The notes: a model not told the origin generated them from the sequence alone. 64,000 bases of DNA from Capra hircus (GCF_001704415.2 NC_030826.1:35521324-35585323); one strand, 5' to 3'; positions 43,961 through 55,930 are shown, counted from the first letter of the stretch. Numbers and translations: made by a program.

Positions 43961-46900
43961 CCTGGGCACGCCACCCGAGTGGGAGCGAGCTAACCTGACG
44001 CCTGTCACAGGCAGGCTGCCGGCTCCTCTGTCCTGTGGCTGATCACAGACTTGTTGCAGAAAAAAAAAAAGCTGGAAGCAGTTTAGGCGGCGTATCTGGC
44101 ACGGTGGGACACCTGCTTGTTTTTGACTCCAGGAGGCCTTTAACCCCTTCAGGGGCCAGAAATGGCATGTGCTTTGGGGGGAGCTGGCTCCAGGACACGC
44201 CAGCTCACTGTACTACATGAAGAGGCTTGCTTCCCTTCCCCCCACCTCTCAGCCGGGCCCCCTCCTCCCGTTGGCCACCTCCGAAGAACACACACTCACT
44301 TGTTACAAGGAGGGACCTGCAGCCGCAGGGTTAGCATCGCCGGCCCGATAGTACATCTGAGAGCAAATGACGTGGAAAAACAACAAGTTCACGGCCATTC
44401 CAGGGCGGGCCTGAGCAGCCTGTGCTGTGTAAGCCGACTCCCACCCCAGCACCAGGTCTCAGGGTAGGGGGGGCTGCGTGCGGACAGCCCCCTATCTCTC
44501 TATCCTGGGCAGTTTGCGTCTCAAGTTCCAACTTCGGTGAATTTTCCCCAAATCATTCCAGAGACACATACCAGCTATGCTCCAGCTCCCCCAGCTCCGG
44601 GACGTATCACATTCCTGCTCCTCGACTGACACGCTCCCCGCTCCAAGAGAACCTACGTGGTCACTGTGTCTCAGGACAGTGCTGGGCAGCCGAGCTGCCT
44701 CGCTGATGACCATGAAGCCTTTGCCCAGGAAGAGCCGGTTGGCTGTCGTCTCCCTGCTTTATGAAGGAGAAGGTCACCCCTGGTGAGCAGCAGTAGGATA
44801 TTTCCTGGGGTCATAACGTGGGCCAGGCTGTGTGCATTGTCTCATTTAACCCTCACAACAAACTGTGCCTTCGTTTTAGATTTGAGGAAAAGACAGGGCA
44901 AGCAACTTGCCCTGGGTCACACAGCTATGTGACCCCACCGTTACTGCAGGGACCCTAGTTTGCAGGGCCTTTGAAATCACCCCTCCCCACCAAGCTGTCA
45001 AACTGCTGTCAAGGGGCAACCCAACTCTAGTCTCTACAAGCTGGACAAGAAGTTTGTGAAACATCAAGGACGGAATTGAAGGAGGAGCCAGGAAAAGAGC
45101 CAGAAGCTGCCAGGGGGTGGGGAAGAGAAAGGTTACTTTTTCAAGGCCAACTGCAAAGGATTTGGGAAGCAGCAACCAAGCTGCTCTGTCCCAGGGGCAG
45201 TAGATAGGGATGCAGCCCCGACCTTTTCACAGATGGGGATAGAGTGCCAAGCCCGGACCACGCTCCCCTCAGGCCGGACTTCAGCCTTTAGCTGCTCTGT
45301 AGAAGGGTGTGCCCCTCCCTCCACCCTGCAGATTTGGCTTCTTCCTCTCGGGCAGGGTATTGCCTCCTCCCCTGAGCCAATTCCTTCCTGTCTGTGGGTC
45401 ATTCTGCAAGATCTGTCTTTTCTGCTTATGTCAAAGAGCTAATGAAGGGTGTCAGATCCTAATCCCCTAAATTATTGGAATAAACTTCCCTCCGAGGCTG
45501 GTCCCCGTAATGAAGCCAGACAGCAGGCGACGCCGGCTGCTTTGAATTCCCTGTAATTTCATAAACCCGTGTTCCAGCTGCTCCGAGTTGGGCCTCAGCA
45601 CAGCCGTTGATGAACATGGTTTGTGCAGCCTCCTTGGATATCACAAAGGGAAATGAACAGTGACACATTTCTGAGCAGGACTTAGAAAAACTGTCACAGC
45701 CCCATTACATGAGACAGGTATCTAGGAAAAGGAGGCTGATTTCTTGGGAGTCACTTGAGACCATTAGGAAGGAGGTGAGTGGGGAGGGGCACAGGCCAGA
45801 GGTGGGGGAGGAGAGGGGAAGTCCCCGCCCAGCCTGGTCCTATTGAGAGCTGTGGGCCTCCCCTGCCCAGGCCCCACTCCTGGCCATTCTGCTCTGAGAA
45901 CTCTCAAAACAGCACTGGGGAAGAAGGGGCCCTAGTACACTCAGCTCTCCCTCTTAGCCTTCCAAGTCTCCCACCAAAACACAGCTCAGAATAATAAATA
46001 ACATCTGATCAGGGCTTGGCGCCCACACAGCACTTCCACCTCCATTGTCATGCTGACCCTCACGCCAGTCCCAGAGGGAACCCAGGTGTGGCTGTGAGCT
46101 CAGTTTTATGAGAGAAGAAAGCCAGCCACAGAGGGGAGGTGGGCCTGGCTGGGGTCTCCAGGCTTTTGCTTCCCCTCTCTGACCCCTGTCCTCTGCTCTT
46201 CACACAACCCCGTGCACGCTTCCAGCCCCTCCAGAAGGGCCCCTGCTGGCCGCCTCACCAGCTCAGCTTGTTTATAAGCTGTTCAGGGAGTGCTTTGAAG
46301 TCCTCTCCCCCTGGGCCTTCTCTCGCACGGTCCCTGGGTCTGGCTCCCCCTGGCTCTGCTCCCTTCTTGCCCTTCTCTGGAGGGTGGTGGGGAAGCCGTG
46401 TTCACCAACTCCCCGGGACAGCTGAGGGCTCCGTTGTCTGTTCCCACCCCCGCAGGCCTCTGGGAAGTGGAGTCTGGGTGGGGCAGCCTGAGCAGGGGCC
46501 TGAACTGGCGGGTGTCCTCTGCCTTTCACCCTCCCCAAGGAATCGGGCGCAGATCTGCCTGGAAGGGGCTGGATCCTGACCTCGTCTCAGAAGAGCCCCA
46601 CCACTGTGGGAAGGCAGAGGCCCCATGGACCCTTCATACCTTCTAGGACGGGTTCAAAGCCCACTCTAGGTGCAGCCAGTAGGAAGTCACCCAGGACAGT
46701 GAATTCTGGACGACCCTTGGCCTCAAGATCACCCTTAGCAGAACAATCCCCAGACCACTAGAGTACTGACAACACGCTGACACCACTCCCTAGATGGGCC
46801 AGGTCCCCTCCCTCCAGAGACTTCCGCTGTAACCATGGTGGAGACGCCTGGAGACCCACAGGGACGCCAAGCAGCCCCCAGATGCCATGTCCCTCGTGCA

Positions 46901-49097
46901 CAGACCGAACCTCTCACCTCCTGAAGCATCTCCTCCCGCCCCCTTCTTGATGTTTTCTAAAGCGCCTACTATGGGCTAATGTGTGGGTACACAGGGATAG
47001 ATGGCAGTCCTCGTCCACAGAGAGGGCACAGTCTTGGCCAGAAAACAAACCTGCAAAAGCACGAGAGTAGTGTGCAGTCTTGGGGTCCCTACAAGGGCCA
47101 AGGCACAGGCAGGAGGGAGAAGCCTGGGGTGGCTGTTGGGCCCATGACATGGGCTGGGTCTTGAAGCCTGAGCAGGACCCATTTCCTATACTTCTTCTTG
47201 GATGCCTCCTCAGCTGAGACCCTCCTTCCGGGGGCATAGGCCTCCAGAAACAGAGGTGAGAGGGAAGTACAAAGGTTTAGGAAAGGGGGTGGGGTGGGAG
47301 CTGTGGGTCTGGCCTCTGCTGGAGTTGGCCCCAGCGGAGTCAGAGCAGCAGTCCATTCTTGTCCATCCTGCTTGGGCTCCCAGACCGGAGGCAGTCACAC
47401 TTTCTCCCAGATGGATGAGAGAGGCCAACCCCCTGGGAGCCTCCCTGCCCTGATCCTGGTTATTTAAACATATCTGAGGAGGAGGAAAGATTTGAGGCGC
47501 CAAAATTGGGGTGCTGGGGAGAAGGAAGTCCTCAGCAATGGTACTCAGATGGATTCTCAGAAGGCCAGGCAGCCTTGGTTAAAGGCGGTGATTAGTCAGA
47601 GCCAAGCCAAGGAGTTCAATAAAGCCAGAGGCTCATTACGCAGCTGGGGACCCCCTGCCTGCGCAGCCCAGGGCCTGGGTTACATTACAGGGCTGTGTGA
47701 ACTCTCCCCTCAGAGTGAGACTGTACTGGCCTTGAAATAATTATGGGGCCTCAGCAGATGGTGGAGGCAGACAGGGGAGACCTTCAGCTGTGGGACACGT
47801 GACCTGTCAGCATCTGTGCAGAGCAAGACATGGGAGGGTCCACCCTGGGCCTTGGGGGAGGCAGCGCTGAATCGAGATCTGAGAATGGCGAGGTTGGCCA
47901 TCGGCGCGGCTTGGCCAGTGCTCTGGGCCAGCCAGGCCCTTTTACAGCCTGTCCAGTCCAGGGGGGCCTGCTAGTGGGGCCAAGTCCTTGGAAGCTTGGG
48001 TGCCAAGGTCTGAATAGATCTTTGGGTCATACCGCAAGAACAGGAGACCCTTCTGGCAGCTGTGAGTCCTTGAATGCCTTCCTGGAGCAAGTGGGCATCA
48101 AGGAGTTTGGGAATTTCAGACACCTCGCTGGGAGGCTCCACGGTGCTGAGGCTGAGCACCATGCAAGGAGTCAGAGGACCCCCTGAACAAACCCCTCAGG
48201 CTCCTTCCCTCTCCCTCCTCTGTGATCCTTCGTCCTGACTCCTCCAGCTCTGCCTTGACAGAACAGGCTTCATATATCCTCAGGCAGCTCTCAGCCAAGA
48301 CAAACACAGGAGGGAAGGAGCCAGAAGGCTGCGGGGCTCCCCCTCTCCACTCTGCTGGGGGAGAGTGGGGGCCTGGGGCTCCAGCAATGAGACTAAAATG
48401 GGGCATGGCCCCATTCCATTCAGGCCTCGCCTACCCAAAAAGCTTCCTGACCGACCACTCCACTCTCCTCACTCCCACCTGTCTGCCTCACTGTTTCCTC
48501 CTTTTGGATGAGAGAGAAGAAAGGACGGCTCAGATTCGGTTCTCTCTGCTCACCCTCACGCTGCTGAGCCAAGGGGCATGTATCCTTTAGGACCAAACAC
48601 AGCCCTAGTCCCCTTTCCAACAGCATAAAATATACAGTGACTGAGAAACAGGCCCCTTTCCTAAATGATCATTATTTCAAGACCTCTGGCTTAAAGACGG
48701 CTTCTCTGCTTTCATTTAGCCTGTAATACCATGAACTTCTGCCTCCATTTCCTTCTCCATCTTATGGTTCTCCCTTCTCTCTCAAACCCTGAAAGCTGCC
48801 ACGTTGCTGTTTCAGTCTTTAAAAGTTCCACACAGAATTTCCCTTTAACCTATGTGAATGCTGTCCTCCCCATGGAAGACTTTCCTTCCCTGGCCTGTTC
48901 CGTCTGATCCTGGCCAACTGCTCCCCAAGCTTCTCAGAAGCTGCACCTTCTAGGAAGCCTTCCTGACCTCAGAAGCTGAGGGAGGCCAAAAGCACCCTGG
49001 GGGTTCCAGGTAAAGTTTTTTAAAACAAAAACTGGTGTACAAAACCTGTCGCAATTAAACATTCAACCCTGTCAGGATGTATATCTGTGCCTGTGTA
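43961..49097. other. WFIKKN2 upstream region, gene-free and without young retroposons
   Basis: No exon is recognised. Old antisense MIRs lie at about 44815-44935 ('caacttgccctgggtcacac') and about 46000-46140, and an MIR-like piece at about 46960-47060. A degraded L2-like segment is at about 48660-48990 (ending 'aggaagccttcctgacctc'). No Bov-tA, Bov-A2, BovB or CHR element was seen. Confidence 0.55.
45459..45680. promoter_or_regulatory. candidate distal element upstream of WFIKKN2
   Basis: A non-repetitive stretch dense in short motifs: a CAGCTG E-box near 45576, TAATTT/TTTCATAAA AT cores near 45555-45565, and a TCF/SOX-like 'cacaaaggg' near 45642-45650. Assigned only on motif density and lack of repeats; conservation was not tested. 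Confidence 0.25.
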
Positions 49098-49307
49098 AAT
49101 GGTGAAAGTGAAAGTGAAGTCGCTCAGTCGTGTCTGACTCTTTGTGACCCCATGGACTGTAGCCTGCCAGGCTCCTCCCTCCGTGGGATTCTCCAGGCAA
49201 GAGTACTGGAGTGGGTTGCCATTTCCTTCTCCAGGAGATCTTCCTGACCCAGGGATCGAACCCGGGTCTCCCGCATTCCAGGCAGAAGCTTTAACCTCTG
49301 AGCCACT
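49098..49307 (-). mobile_element. Bov-tA SINE, antisense, full length
   Basis: From 'ggtgaaagtgaaagtgaagt' through 'ttgccatttccttctccagg' and the antisense B-box region near 49255-49270 to 'ctctgagccacta'. It marks the left end of the nested retroposon cluster. Confidence 0.9.
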
Positions 49308-49956
49308 AAATAGGTTTAAATGATAATGTCAAAAATCCACAATAGATGGAGGGGAGGAATAAATGAGGAATATGGGATTAACAGATACATATTACCACAC
49401 AGAGGATAGATACACAAGGATTTACTATATAGCCCAGGGAACTACATTCAATATCTTATAATAACCTATAATAGAAAAGAATTTTGAAAAAGAATATAGC
49501 AGGAGACGGCAAGATTGAACATCAACATCTTAGGAATTAGTGAACTAAAATGGACAGGAATGGGTAAATTTAATTCAGTGGACCATTATATCTTCTACTG
49601 TGGGCAAGAATCCCTTAGAAGAAATGGAGTAGCTCATAGTCAGCAAGAGTCTGAAATGCAGTACTTGGGTGAAACCTCAAAAATGACAGAATGATCTCAG
49701 TTCATTTCCAAGGCAAACCGTTCAATATCACAGTAATCCAAGTCTATGCCCCAACCACTAATGCTGAAGAAGCTGGAGTTGACCAGTTCTATGAAGAACT
49801 ATCACAAAAAATGGTGTCCTTTTCATCCTAGGGGATTGGAAGGAAAAAGTAGGAAGTCAAGAGATACTTGGAATAAAAGACAAAGTTGGCCTTAGAGTAC
49901 AAAATGAAGCCGTGCAAAAGCTAACAGAGTTTTATCAAAAGAACATGCTGATCATA

Positions 49957-50119
49957 TTGTTCAGTCACCAAGTCACGTCTGCCTCTTTGCTACCCCATGG
50001 GCTGCAGCACACCAGGCCTCTCTGTTCCTCACCGTCTCCCAGAGTTTGCCCAAGTTCATGTCCATTGAATCGGTGGTGATATCCAACCATCTCATTCTCT
50101 GCTACCCTCTTCTCCTTTT
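49957..50119 (-). mobile_element. BovB 3' end inserted antisense in the BovB endonuclease region
   Basis: 163 bp of BovB tail, starting 'ttgttcagtcaccaagtcac' on the plus strand. It is flanked by 10-bp target duplications with one mismatch: gctgatcata at 49947-49956 and gctggtcata at 50120-50129. Confidence 0.88.
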
Positions 50120-50898
50120 GCTGGTCATAGCAAACACCCTTTTCTAAAACTCTACACATGGACATCACCAGATGGTCAATAGCGAAATCAGATTTTTTGT
50201 AGCTGAAGATAGAGAAGCTCTATACAGTCAGCAAACACAAGACTTGGAGCTGACTGTGGCTCAGACCATGAACTCCTTATTACAAAATTTAGGCTTAAAT
50301 TGAAGAAAATAAAGAAAACTACTAGGCCATTTAGATGTGACCTAAATCAAATCTCTAATGATTATACAGTGGAGCTAACAAGTAGACTCAAGGGATTAGA
50401 TCTGGTAGACAGAGTGCCTGAAGAACTGTGGACGGAAGCTTGTGACATTGTACCCACTCCCAAGAAAAAGAAAGGCAAAAAGGCAAAGTAGTTGTCTGAG
50501 GAGGCTTTACAAACAGCTGAGAAAGAGACGCGAAAGGCAGGGGAGAAAGGGAGAGATATACCCAACTGAATGCAGAGTTCCAGAGAATAGCAAGGAGAGA
50601 TAAGAAGGCCTTCTTAAATGAACAATGAAAATAAATAGAGGAAAACAATAGAATGGGAAAGACTAGAGATCTCTTCAAGAAAATTGAAGATATCAAGGGA
50701 ATATTTCATGCAAGGACAGGCACAATAGAGAACAGAAACAGCAAGGACCTAACAGAAACAGGAGATTAAGAAGAAGTGGCAGGCTTACACAGAAGAACAA
50801 TATAAGAGAGGTCTTAACGACCCAGATAACCACGATGGTGTGATCACTCAACTACAACCAGACATCCTGGAGTATGAAGTCAAATGGGCCTTAGGAAG

Positions 50899-51071
50899 TA
50901 TCTGTGGCTCAGCTGGTAAAGAATCCGCCTGCAGGGAGGGAGACTAGGTTTGATCCCTGAGTTGGGAAGATTCCCTGGAGAAGGGAGAGCGTACTCACTC
51001 CAGTATTCGGACCTAAAGAATTCCATGGACAGTCCATGGGGTTGGACACGACTGAGCGACTTTCACTTCAC
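50899..51071 (+). mobile_element. Bov-tA SINE inserted in BovB
   Basis: 'gtatctgtggctcagctggt', 'aggtttgatccctgagttgg' and 'gttggacacgactgagcgac'. It interrupts the BovB reading frame between the 'tgggcctta' and 'acaaagccagtggaggtgac' blocks. About 20 bp between 'gaccaggaga' and the 3' half have decayed. Confidence 0.85.
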
Positions 51072-52076
51072 TGCAAACAAAGCCAGTGGAGGTGACGGAA
51101 TTCCTACTGAGCTATTTCAAATCCTAAAAGATGATGCTGTGAAAGTGCTGTACTCAATATGTCAGCAAATTTGGACAACTCAGCAGTGGCCACAGGATTG
51201 GAAAAAGTCAGTTTTTATTCCAGTTCCAAAGAAGAACAATGGAAAGAATGTTCAAACTACCATACAATTGCGCTTATTTCATGCTAGCAAAATTATGCTC
51301 AAAATCCTTCAAGCTAGGCTTCAGCAATACATGAGCCAAGAGCTTCCAGATGTACATGCTGGGTTTAGAAAAGGCAGAGGAATCAGAGATCAAATTGCCA
51401 ACATTTGTTGGGTCATGGAGAAAGCAAGAGAATTTCAGGAAAAAATGTCTATTCCTGCTTTATGCTAAAGTGTTTGACTGTGTGGATCACCCCAAACTGT
51501 AGGAAATTCTTAAAGAGATGGGAATACCAGACCACCTTACCAAATTCCTAAGAAACCTGTATGCAGGTCAGGAAGCAATAGTTAGAACCAGACATGGAAC
51601 AATAGACTGGTTCAAAATTGGGAAAGGAGTATGTCAAGGGTGTCAACTGTCACCCTGCTTATTTAACTTATATGCAGAGAACATCATGTAAGATGCCAGG
51701 CTGGATGAAGCATAAGCTGGAATCAAGACTGAGAGGAGAAATATCATCGGCCTCAGATATGTAGATGATACCACTCTAATGGCAGAAAGTGAAGAGGAAC
51801 TAGAGAGTCTCTTGATGAGGGTAAACGAGGAGAGGGGAAAGCTGACTTAAAACTCAGCATTCAAAAAACTAAGATCATGGCATCTAGCGCCATCACTTTA
51901 TGGCAAATAGAAGGGGGGGAAGTGGAAGCAGTGACGAGTTTTACTTCTTGGCCTCCAAAATCACTGTGGACAGTGACTGCAACCGTGAAATTAAAAGATG
52001 CTTGTTCGCTGGAAGGAAAGCTATGACAAACCTAGACAGCATATTAAAAAGCAGAGACATCACTTTGCTGACAAAG

Positions 52077-53093
52077 GTTGTTGGTTGTTCACTCGCTCAG
52101 TCATATCTGACTCTGTGACGCCATGGAATGCAGCATGCCAGGCTTCCCTGTCCTTCCCTAACTCCCATAGTTTGCTCAAACTCATTTCCGTTAAGTCAAT
52201 GATGCCATCCAACTGTCTGATCCTCGGTCATCCCCTTCTCCTCCTGCCTTCAATCTTTCCCAGCATCAGAGTCTTTTCCAATGAGGTGGCTCTTAGCATT
52301 AGGTGGACAAAGTATTGGAGCTTCAGCTTCAACATCAGTCCTTCCAATGAATATTCAGGACTGATTTTCTTTAGGATTGACTGGTTTGATCTCCTTGCTG
52401 TCCAAGGGGCCCTCAAGAGTCTTCTCCAGCACCACAGATTGAAAGCATCTATTCTTCAGCACTCAGCCTTCTTTGTGGTCCAACTCTCACATTCATTCAT
52501 GACTACTGAAAAAACCATAGCTTTGACTATACAGACATTTGTTGGCAAAGTGGTCTCTACTTTTTAATACACTACTTAGTTTCATCATAGCTTTTCTTCT
52601 GAGGAGCAAGCATCTTTTAATTTCATGACTGCACGGATTTTGGAGCCCGACAAGATAAAATCTGTCATCTGTCACTGTATTTCCATTTTTTCCTCGTCTA
52701 TTTGCCATGAAGTGACGGGACCAGATGTCATGATATTAGCTTTCTGAATGCTGAGTTTTAAGCCAGCTTTTTCACTCTCCTCCTTTACCTTCATCAAGAG
52801 GCTCTTTAGTTCCTCTTCACTTTCTGCCATTATCGTGGTGTCATCTGCATATCTGAGGTTATTGATATCTCTCCCTGAAATCTTGATTCCAGCTGTATTT
52901 CATCCAGCTTGGGATTTTGCATAATGTACTCTGCATATAAGTTAAATAAATAAGGTGATAATATACAGACTTGACGTACTCCTTTCCCAATTTTGAACCA
53001 GTCCGTTGTTTCATGTCTGGTTCTAATTGTTTGCTTCTTGGCCTGTATACAGGTTTCTCAGGAAGCGGGTAAAGCATACCTCCTTACTCCTTA
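52077..53093 (-). mobile_element. BovB LINE, 5'-truncated, inserted antisense in the older BovB
   Basis: About 1.0 kb in opposite orientation. On the plus strand its tail, 'ttgttcactcgctcagtcat', is at the left, and its truncated 5' end lies in the reverse transcriptase region (antisense YxDD area near 52840). The flanks carry the same block, CTGACAAA, at 52068-52075 and 53094-53101, a target duplication of about 8-12 bp. Confidence 0.9.
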
Positions 53094-53554
53094 CTGACAA
53101 AAATCCTACAGACAAAGCTATGTTTTTTCTAGTAGTCATGCATGAATGTGAGAGTTGAACCACAAAGAAGGCTGAGCACCAAAGAATTGATGCTTTCAAA
53201 TTGTGGTGCTGGAGAAGACTCTTGAGAGCCCCTTGGACACCAAGGAGATCAAACCAATCAATGCTAAAGGAAACCAACCCTGAAAGTTCATTGGAAGGAC
53301 TGATGTTGAAGCTGAAGCTCCAATACTTTGGCCACCTGATGTGAAGAGTCAACTCATTGGAAAAGACTCTGATACTGGGAAAGATGGAAGGCAAAAGGAG
53401 AAGAGGGGGGAAGAGAATGAGATGCTTACTCATCCAACTCAATGGACATGAATTTGAGCAAACTCTGGGAGACAGTGGAGGGCAGAGGAATCTGGTATAC
53501 TGTAGTCCATGGAGTCACAAAGAGTTGAACACAACTTAGTGACTAAGCAACAAA

Positions 53555-53555
<1 letters not shown>

Positions 53556-53584
<29 letters not shown>
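53556..53584. repeat. (TG)n microsatellite at the BovB 3' end
   Basis: Fourteen TG units directly after the BovB terminus 'gtgactaagcaacaaaa'. Confidence 0.9.
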
Positions 53585-53586
<2 letters not shown>

Positions 53587-53667
53587 AAACACATATATAT
53601 GAATTACTTTGTGGTACCCCTGAAACTAATGCCATATTGTGAATGAACTATGCTTTGATTAAAAAAG

Positions 53668-54340
53668 AATCCACACAATGAAATGTTACTCAGCCATAAA
53701 AAAGAACAAAATAGTGCCATTTGCAGAGATGTGGAAGGAACTAGAGATTGTCATACAGGGTGAGGTAAGTCGGAAAGAGACAAGCTAATAAAATGTGGCT
53801 TGTATGTGGGATCTAGAGAATGGTGGAGATGAACTTATTTGCAAAGTAGAAATAGAGTCACAGACATAGAGAACAAGCTTAGGGTTACCAAGTGGGGAAA
53901 GAAGGGTTGGGATGGATTGGAAGACTGGGGTTGACGTAGACACCCTATTGGTACTAGGTATAGAATAGATAGCTGGTGAAACCTACTGTAAAGCACAGGG
54001 GACTATACTCAGTGCTCTGTGGGGACATAAATCGGAAGGACGTCAAAAAAGAGGATTTATTTGTTTTGCTGTATAGCGAGAGACGGAATATTATAAAGCA
54101 ACTACTGTTTTTTAGTTGCTCAGTCATATCCAACTCTTTTGCGACCCTATGGACTGTTTGTAGCCCACCAGCATCCTCTGTCCATGGAATTTCTCAGGCA
54201 AGAATACTGGAGTCAGGTGCCATTTCCTTCTCCAGGACATCTTCCTGACTCAGGGATAGAACTCATATCTCCTGCATCACAGGTGTATTCTTTACCACTG
54301 AGCCATCAGGGAAGCCAAAAGCAACCCCAACAAAAATTAA
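53668..54340 (+). mobile_element. Second L1 3' fragment, split by a Bov-tA
   Basis: Begins 'aaatgttactcagccataaa', runs through 'gtgccatttgcagagatgtg' and 'gagtcacagacatagagaac', and includes 'ctactgtaaagcacagggga'. It is separate from the first L1 piece, whose terminus lies just upstream. Interrupted by 54103-54317. Confidence 0.75.
54103..54317 (-). mobile_element. Bov-tA SINE, antisense
   Basis: Flanked by perfect 8-bp duplications, aaagcaac, at 54095-54102 and 54318-54325. Contains 'gttgctcagtcatatccaac' and ends 'gagccatcagggaagcc'. Confidence 0.92.
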
Positions 54341-55020
54341 TTTTTAAAAATCCACATTTGAGGCCCTTTCTGAGTACACCCTGGCCCGGTGACCCTCCTG
54401 GGATTGCCTGTGATACACCTGGGCATATTTTGTGTAGTGCCGAAATTACTTTCTCATCTGTCACCCAGACTGGCCTAGAAACTCCTGGCAAGCAGGGACT
54501 GTGTCTGGTGCATGGTTCCAGCGGAGAGCACACACTGAACCGATGTACACTGGAGGAATGAATGGATGGTCCCATGAATGAATGGATTCGTCCAGCAGAC
54601 CATGTGCTTACAGGACAGGAGTGAGCATCCCTGATGTCTGTCAGCCCTGAGAGAGACTAGGCAGTCCTAGGGCTGTAAATCAGGACTCCAGAGACCAGCT
54701 CGAAGTCAGGCCAGGCAGGGTACAGCCATCCCTGGGCCCATCAGCCAATTCTAGGCAAAATGGTACTGGAGTCTGAAAGGAGCAGGCCTGGACAGCGGGG
54801 TCAGAGAAAGTTTGGGCATCACGTGGGCAGCCCTAGGGGTAGAAAACGGTGCCCACTGAGACCCACCACAGCCCCCACACTTCTCTTTACATATCCGTCC
54901 CTTTGCTTCTCTCCAGGCCTCCGTGATTTCATATTTAACAGCGAAGAGCCCCCCTTCAACCATATTCTTCTCTGCTTCCAGAGTTACCTTTTTAATTACA
55001 AAACTGAACATGTTGTTTCC
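54341..55020. other. gene-free sequence
   Basis: Nothing recognised. Confidence 0.5.
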
Positions 55021-55021
55021 C

Positions 55022-55765
55022 TGTTGTAGTGGGTTGAATGGCATGTGTGTGTGTGTGTGTGTGTGTGTGCGTGCGAGCGCGCACGCATGTGCTCACTTGC
55101 TCAGTCTTGTCTCTTTGCTACCCTATAGACTAGAGCCCACCAGGCTTCTCTGTCCATGGGATTTCCCAGGCAAGAATACTGGAGTGGGTTGTCATTTCCT
55201 CCTCCAGAGGATCTTCCTGACCCAGGGATCGAACTCTTGTCTCCTGTGTCTCCTGCATTGCAGGCAGATTTCTTTACCGCTGAGTCATCGGGGAAGTCCA
55301 AGGTGAATGGTAGCCGCACTCCGCCCCCCTCGCCCTCAACAAAGATATGTCCATGTTCTAACATCTGAAATCATGAATGTGAACTTATTTAGGAAAAAGG
55401 CTTTTGCAGATAGGATTAAGTTAAGGATCTTGAAATAAGACCTTTCTGGATTATCCAAGAGGGTCCTGAATCCAGTGACAGGTGTCCTTAAAAGAGAAAG
55501 GCAGAAGAAGGCTGAGACACAGAAGGGCAGGCCATTAAAAGATGGAAGCAGAGATTAGAGCAATGTTATCATAAGCCCAGAGATGCCTGAGCCATCAGCA
55601 GCTAGATTAGGTAAGAAAATGATTCTGCTCTGGAGCCTTTGGAGGAAATGCAGCCCCACTGACACCTTGGTTTAGGGCTTCTGGCCTCCAGAAAATAAAT
55701 TTGTGTTATCTTGAGCCACCAAATTTGTGGTAATTTATTACGGCAGCCCTAGGAAGACACACCTA
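55022..55765 (+). mobile_element. MLT1-type (ERVL-MaLR) LTR, split by Bov-tA
   Basis: Begins 'tgttgtagtgggttgaatgg' and resumes after the SINE. It carries the blocks 'gtgaacttatttaggaaaaa', 'tccagtgacaggtgtcctta' and 'gcttctggcctccagaaaat', and ends 'attacggcagccctaggaa'. These are the MLT1 landmarks. No internal retroviral coding sequence is present on either side, so it is a solo LTR. Confidence 0.85.
55042..55303 (-). mobile_element. Bov-tA SINE, antisense, with (TG)n/(CG)n tail expansion
   Basis: The TG run at 55044-55069 continues as mixed GC alternation to about 55088, then the SINE body to 'gtcatcggggaagtcc'. Target duplications, tgaatgg, lie at 55035-55041 and 55304-55310. 'gtctcctgt' is duplicated inside (about 55236-55255). 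Confidence 0.88.
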
Positions 55766-55769
55766 CACA

Positions 55770-55930
55770 CCTGCCTCAAACTCTTCAATGGCCCCTCCTG
55801 GTCAGGATTAAATGGCCCAGGGAGCCTGCTGAGAGTTGATCCTGCCCCCTCTCCAGCCTCATTGCTCACCCTGCATGTTCCAGCTGTACAGAATTACTGA
55901 TGGTCTCTGAGCATCCCACCAGGGTGATCA
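55770..55930 (+). repeat. L2 LINE fragment, degraded
   Basis: 'caaactcttcaatggcccct' and 'ccctctccagcctcattgct' resemble the L2 3' coding region. Confidence 0.5.

Larger units (their letters stand above)
49498..53552 (+). mobile_element. RTE-BovB LINE, near complete but dead, itself interrupted three times
   Basis: BovB segments at 49498-49956, 50120-50898, 51072-52076 and 53094-53552 read in order from the endonuclease part ('LGISELKWTG'-like and 'VYAPT' regions near 49530-49760), through the reverse transcriptase (TELFQILKDD near 51106; the catalytic YVDD at 51758-51769), to the C-terminal region and 3' end. About 2.7 kb of the usual ~3.2 kb survives. Frameshifts, stops and three foreign insertions (49957-50119, 50899-51071, 52077-53093) disable it. 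Short open pieces such as 50300-50491 and 50950-51468 are fragments of this ORF, not genes. Confidence 0.92.
49330..53665 (+). mobile_element. L1 LINE 3' end, split by a BovB LINE
   Basis: The left piece, 49330-49497, holds 'atagcccagggaactacatt' and 'caatatcttataataaccta', typical of the L1 3' region. The right piece, about 53590-53665, holds 'gtacccctgaaactaatgcc' and 'aatgaactatgctttgatta', the L1 terminus. The two are contiguous in L1 once the BovB at 49498-53552 and its TG tail are removed. Confidence 0.7.

Noticed and set aside
43708..43974. In-frame N-terminal extension of WFIKKN2 beyond the assigned ATG
   Set aside because: The frame stays open but contains no ATG, and the assigned start is followed directly by a proper signal peptide.
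50950..51468. 172-codon frame resembling reverse transcriptase
   Set aside because: It is a piece of the broken BovB ORF2 joined to a SINE-derived start, not an independent gene.
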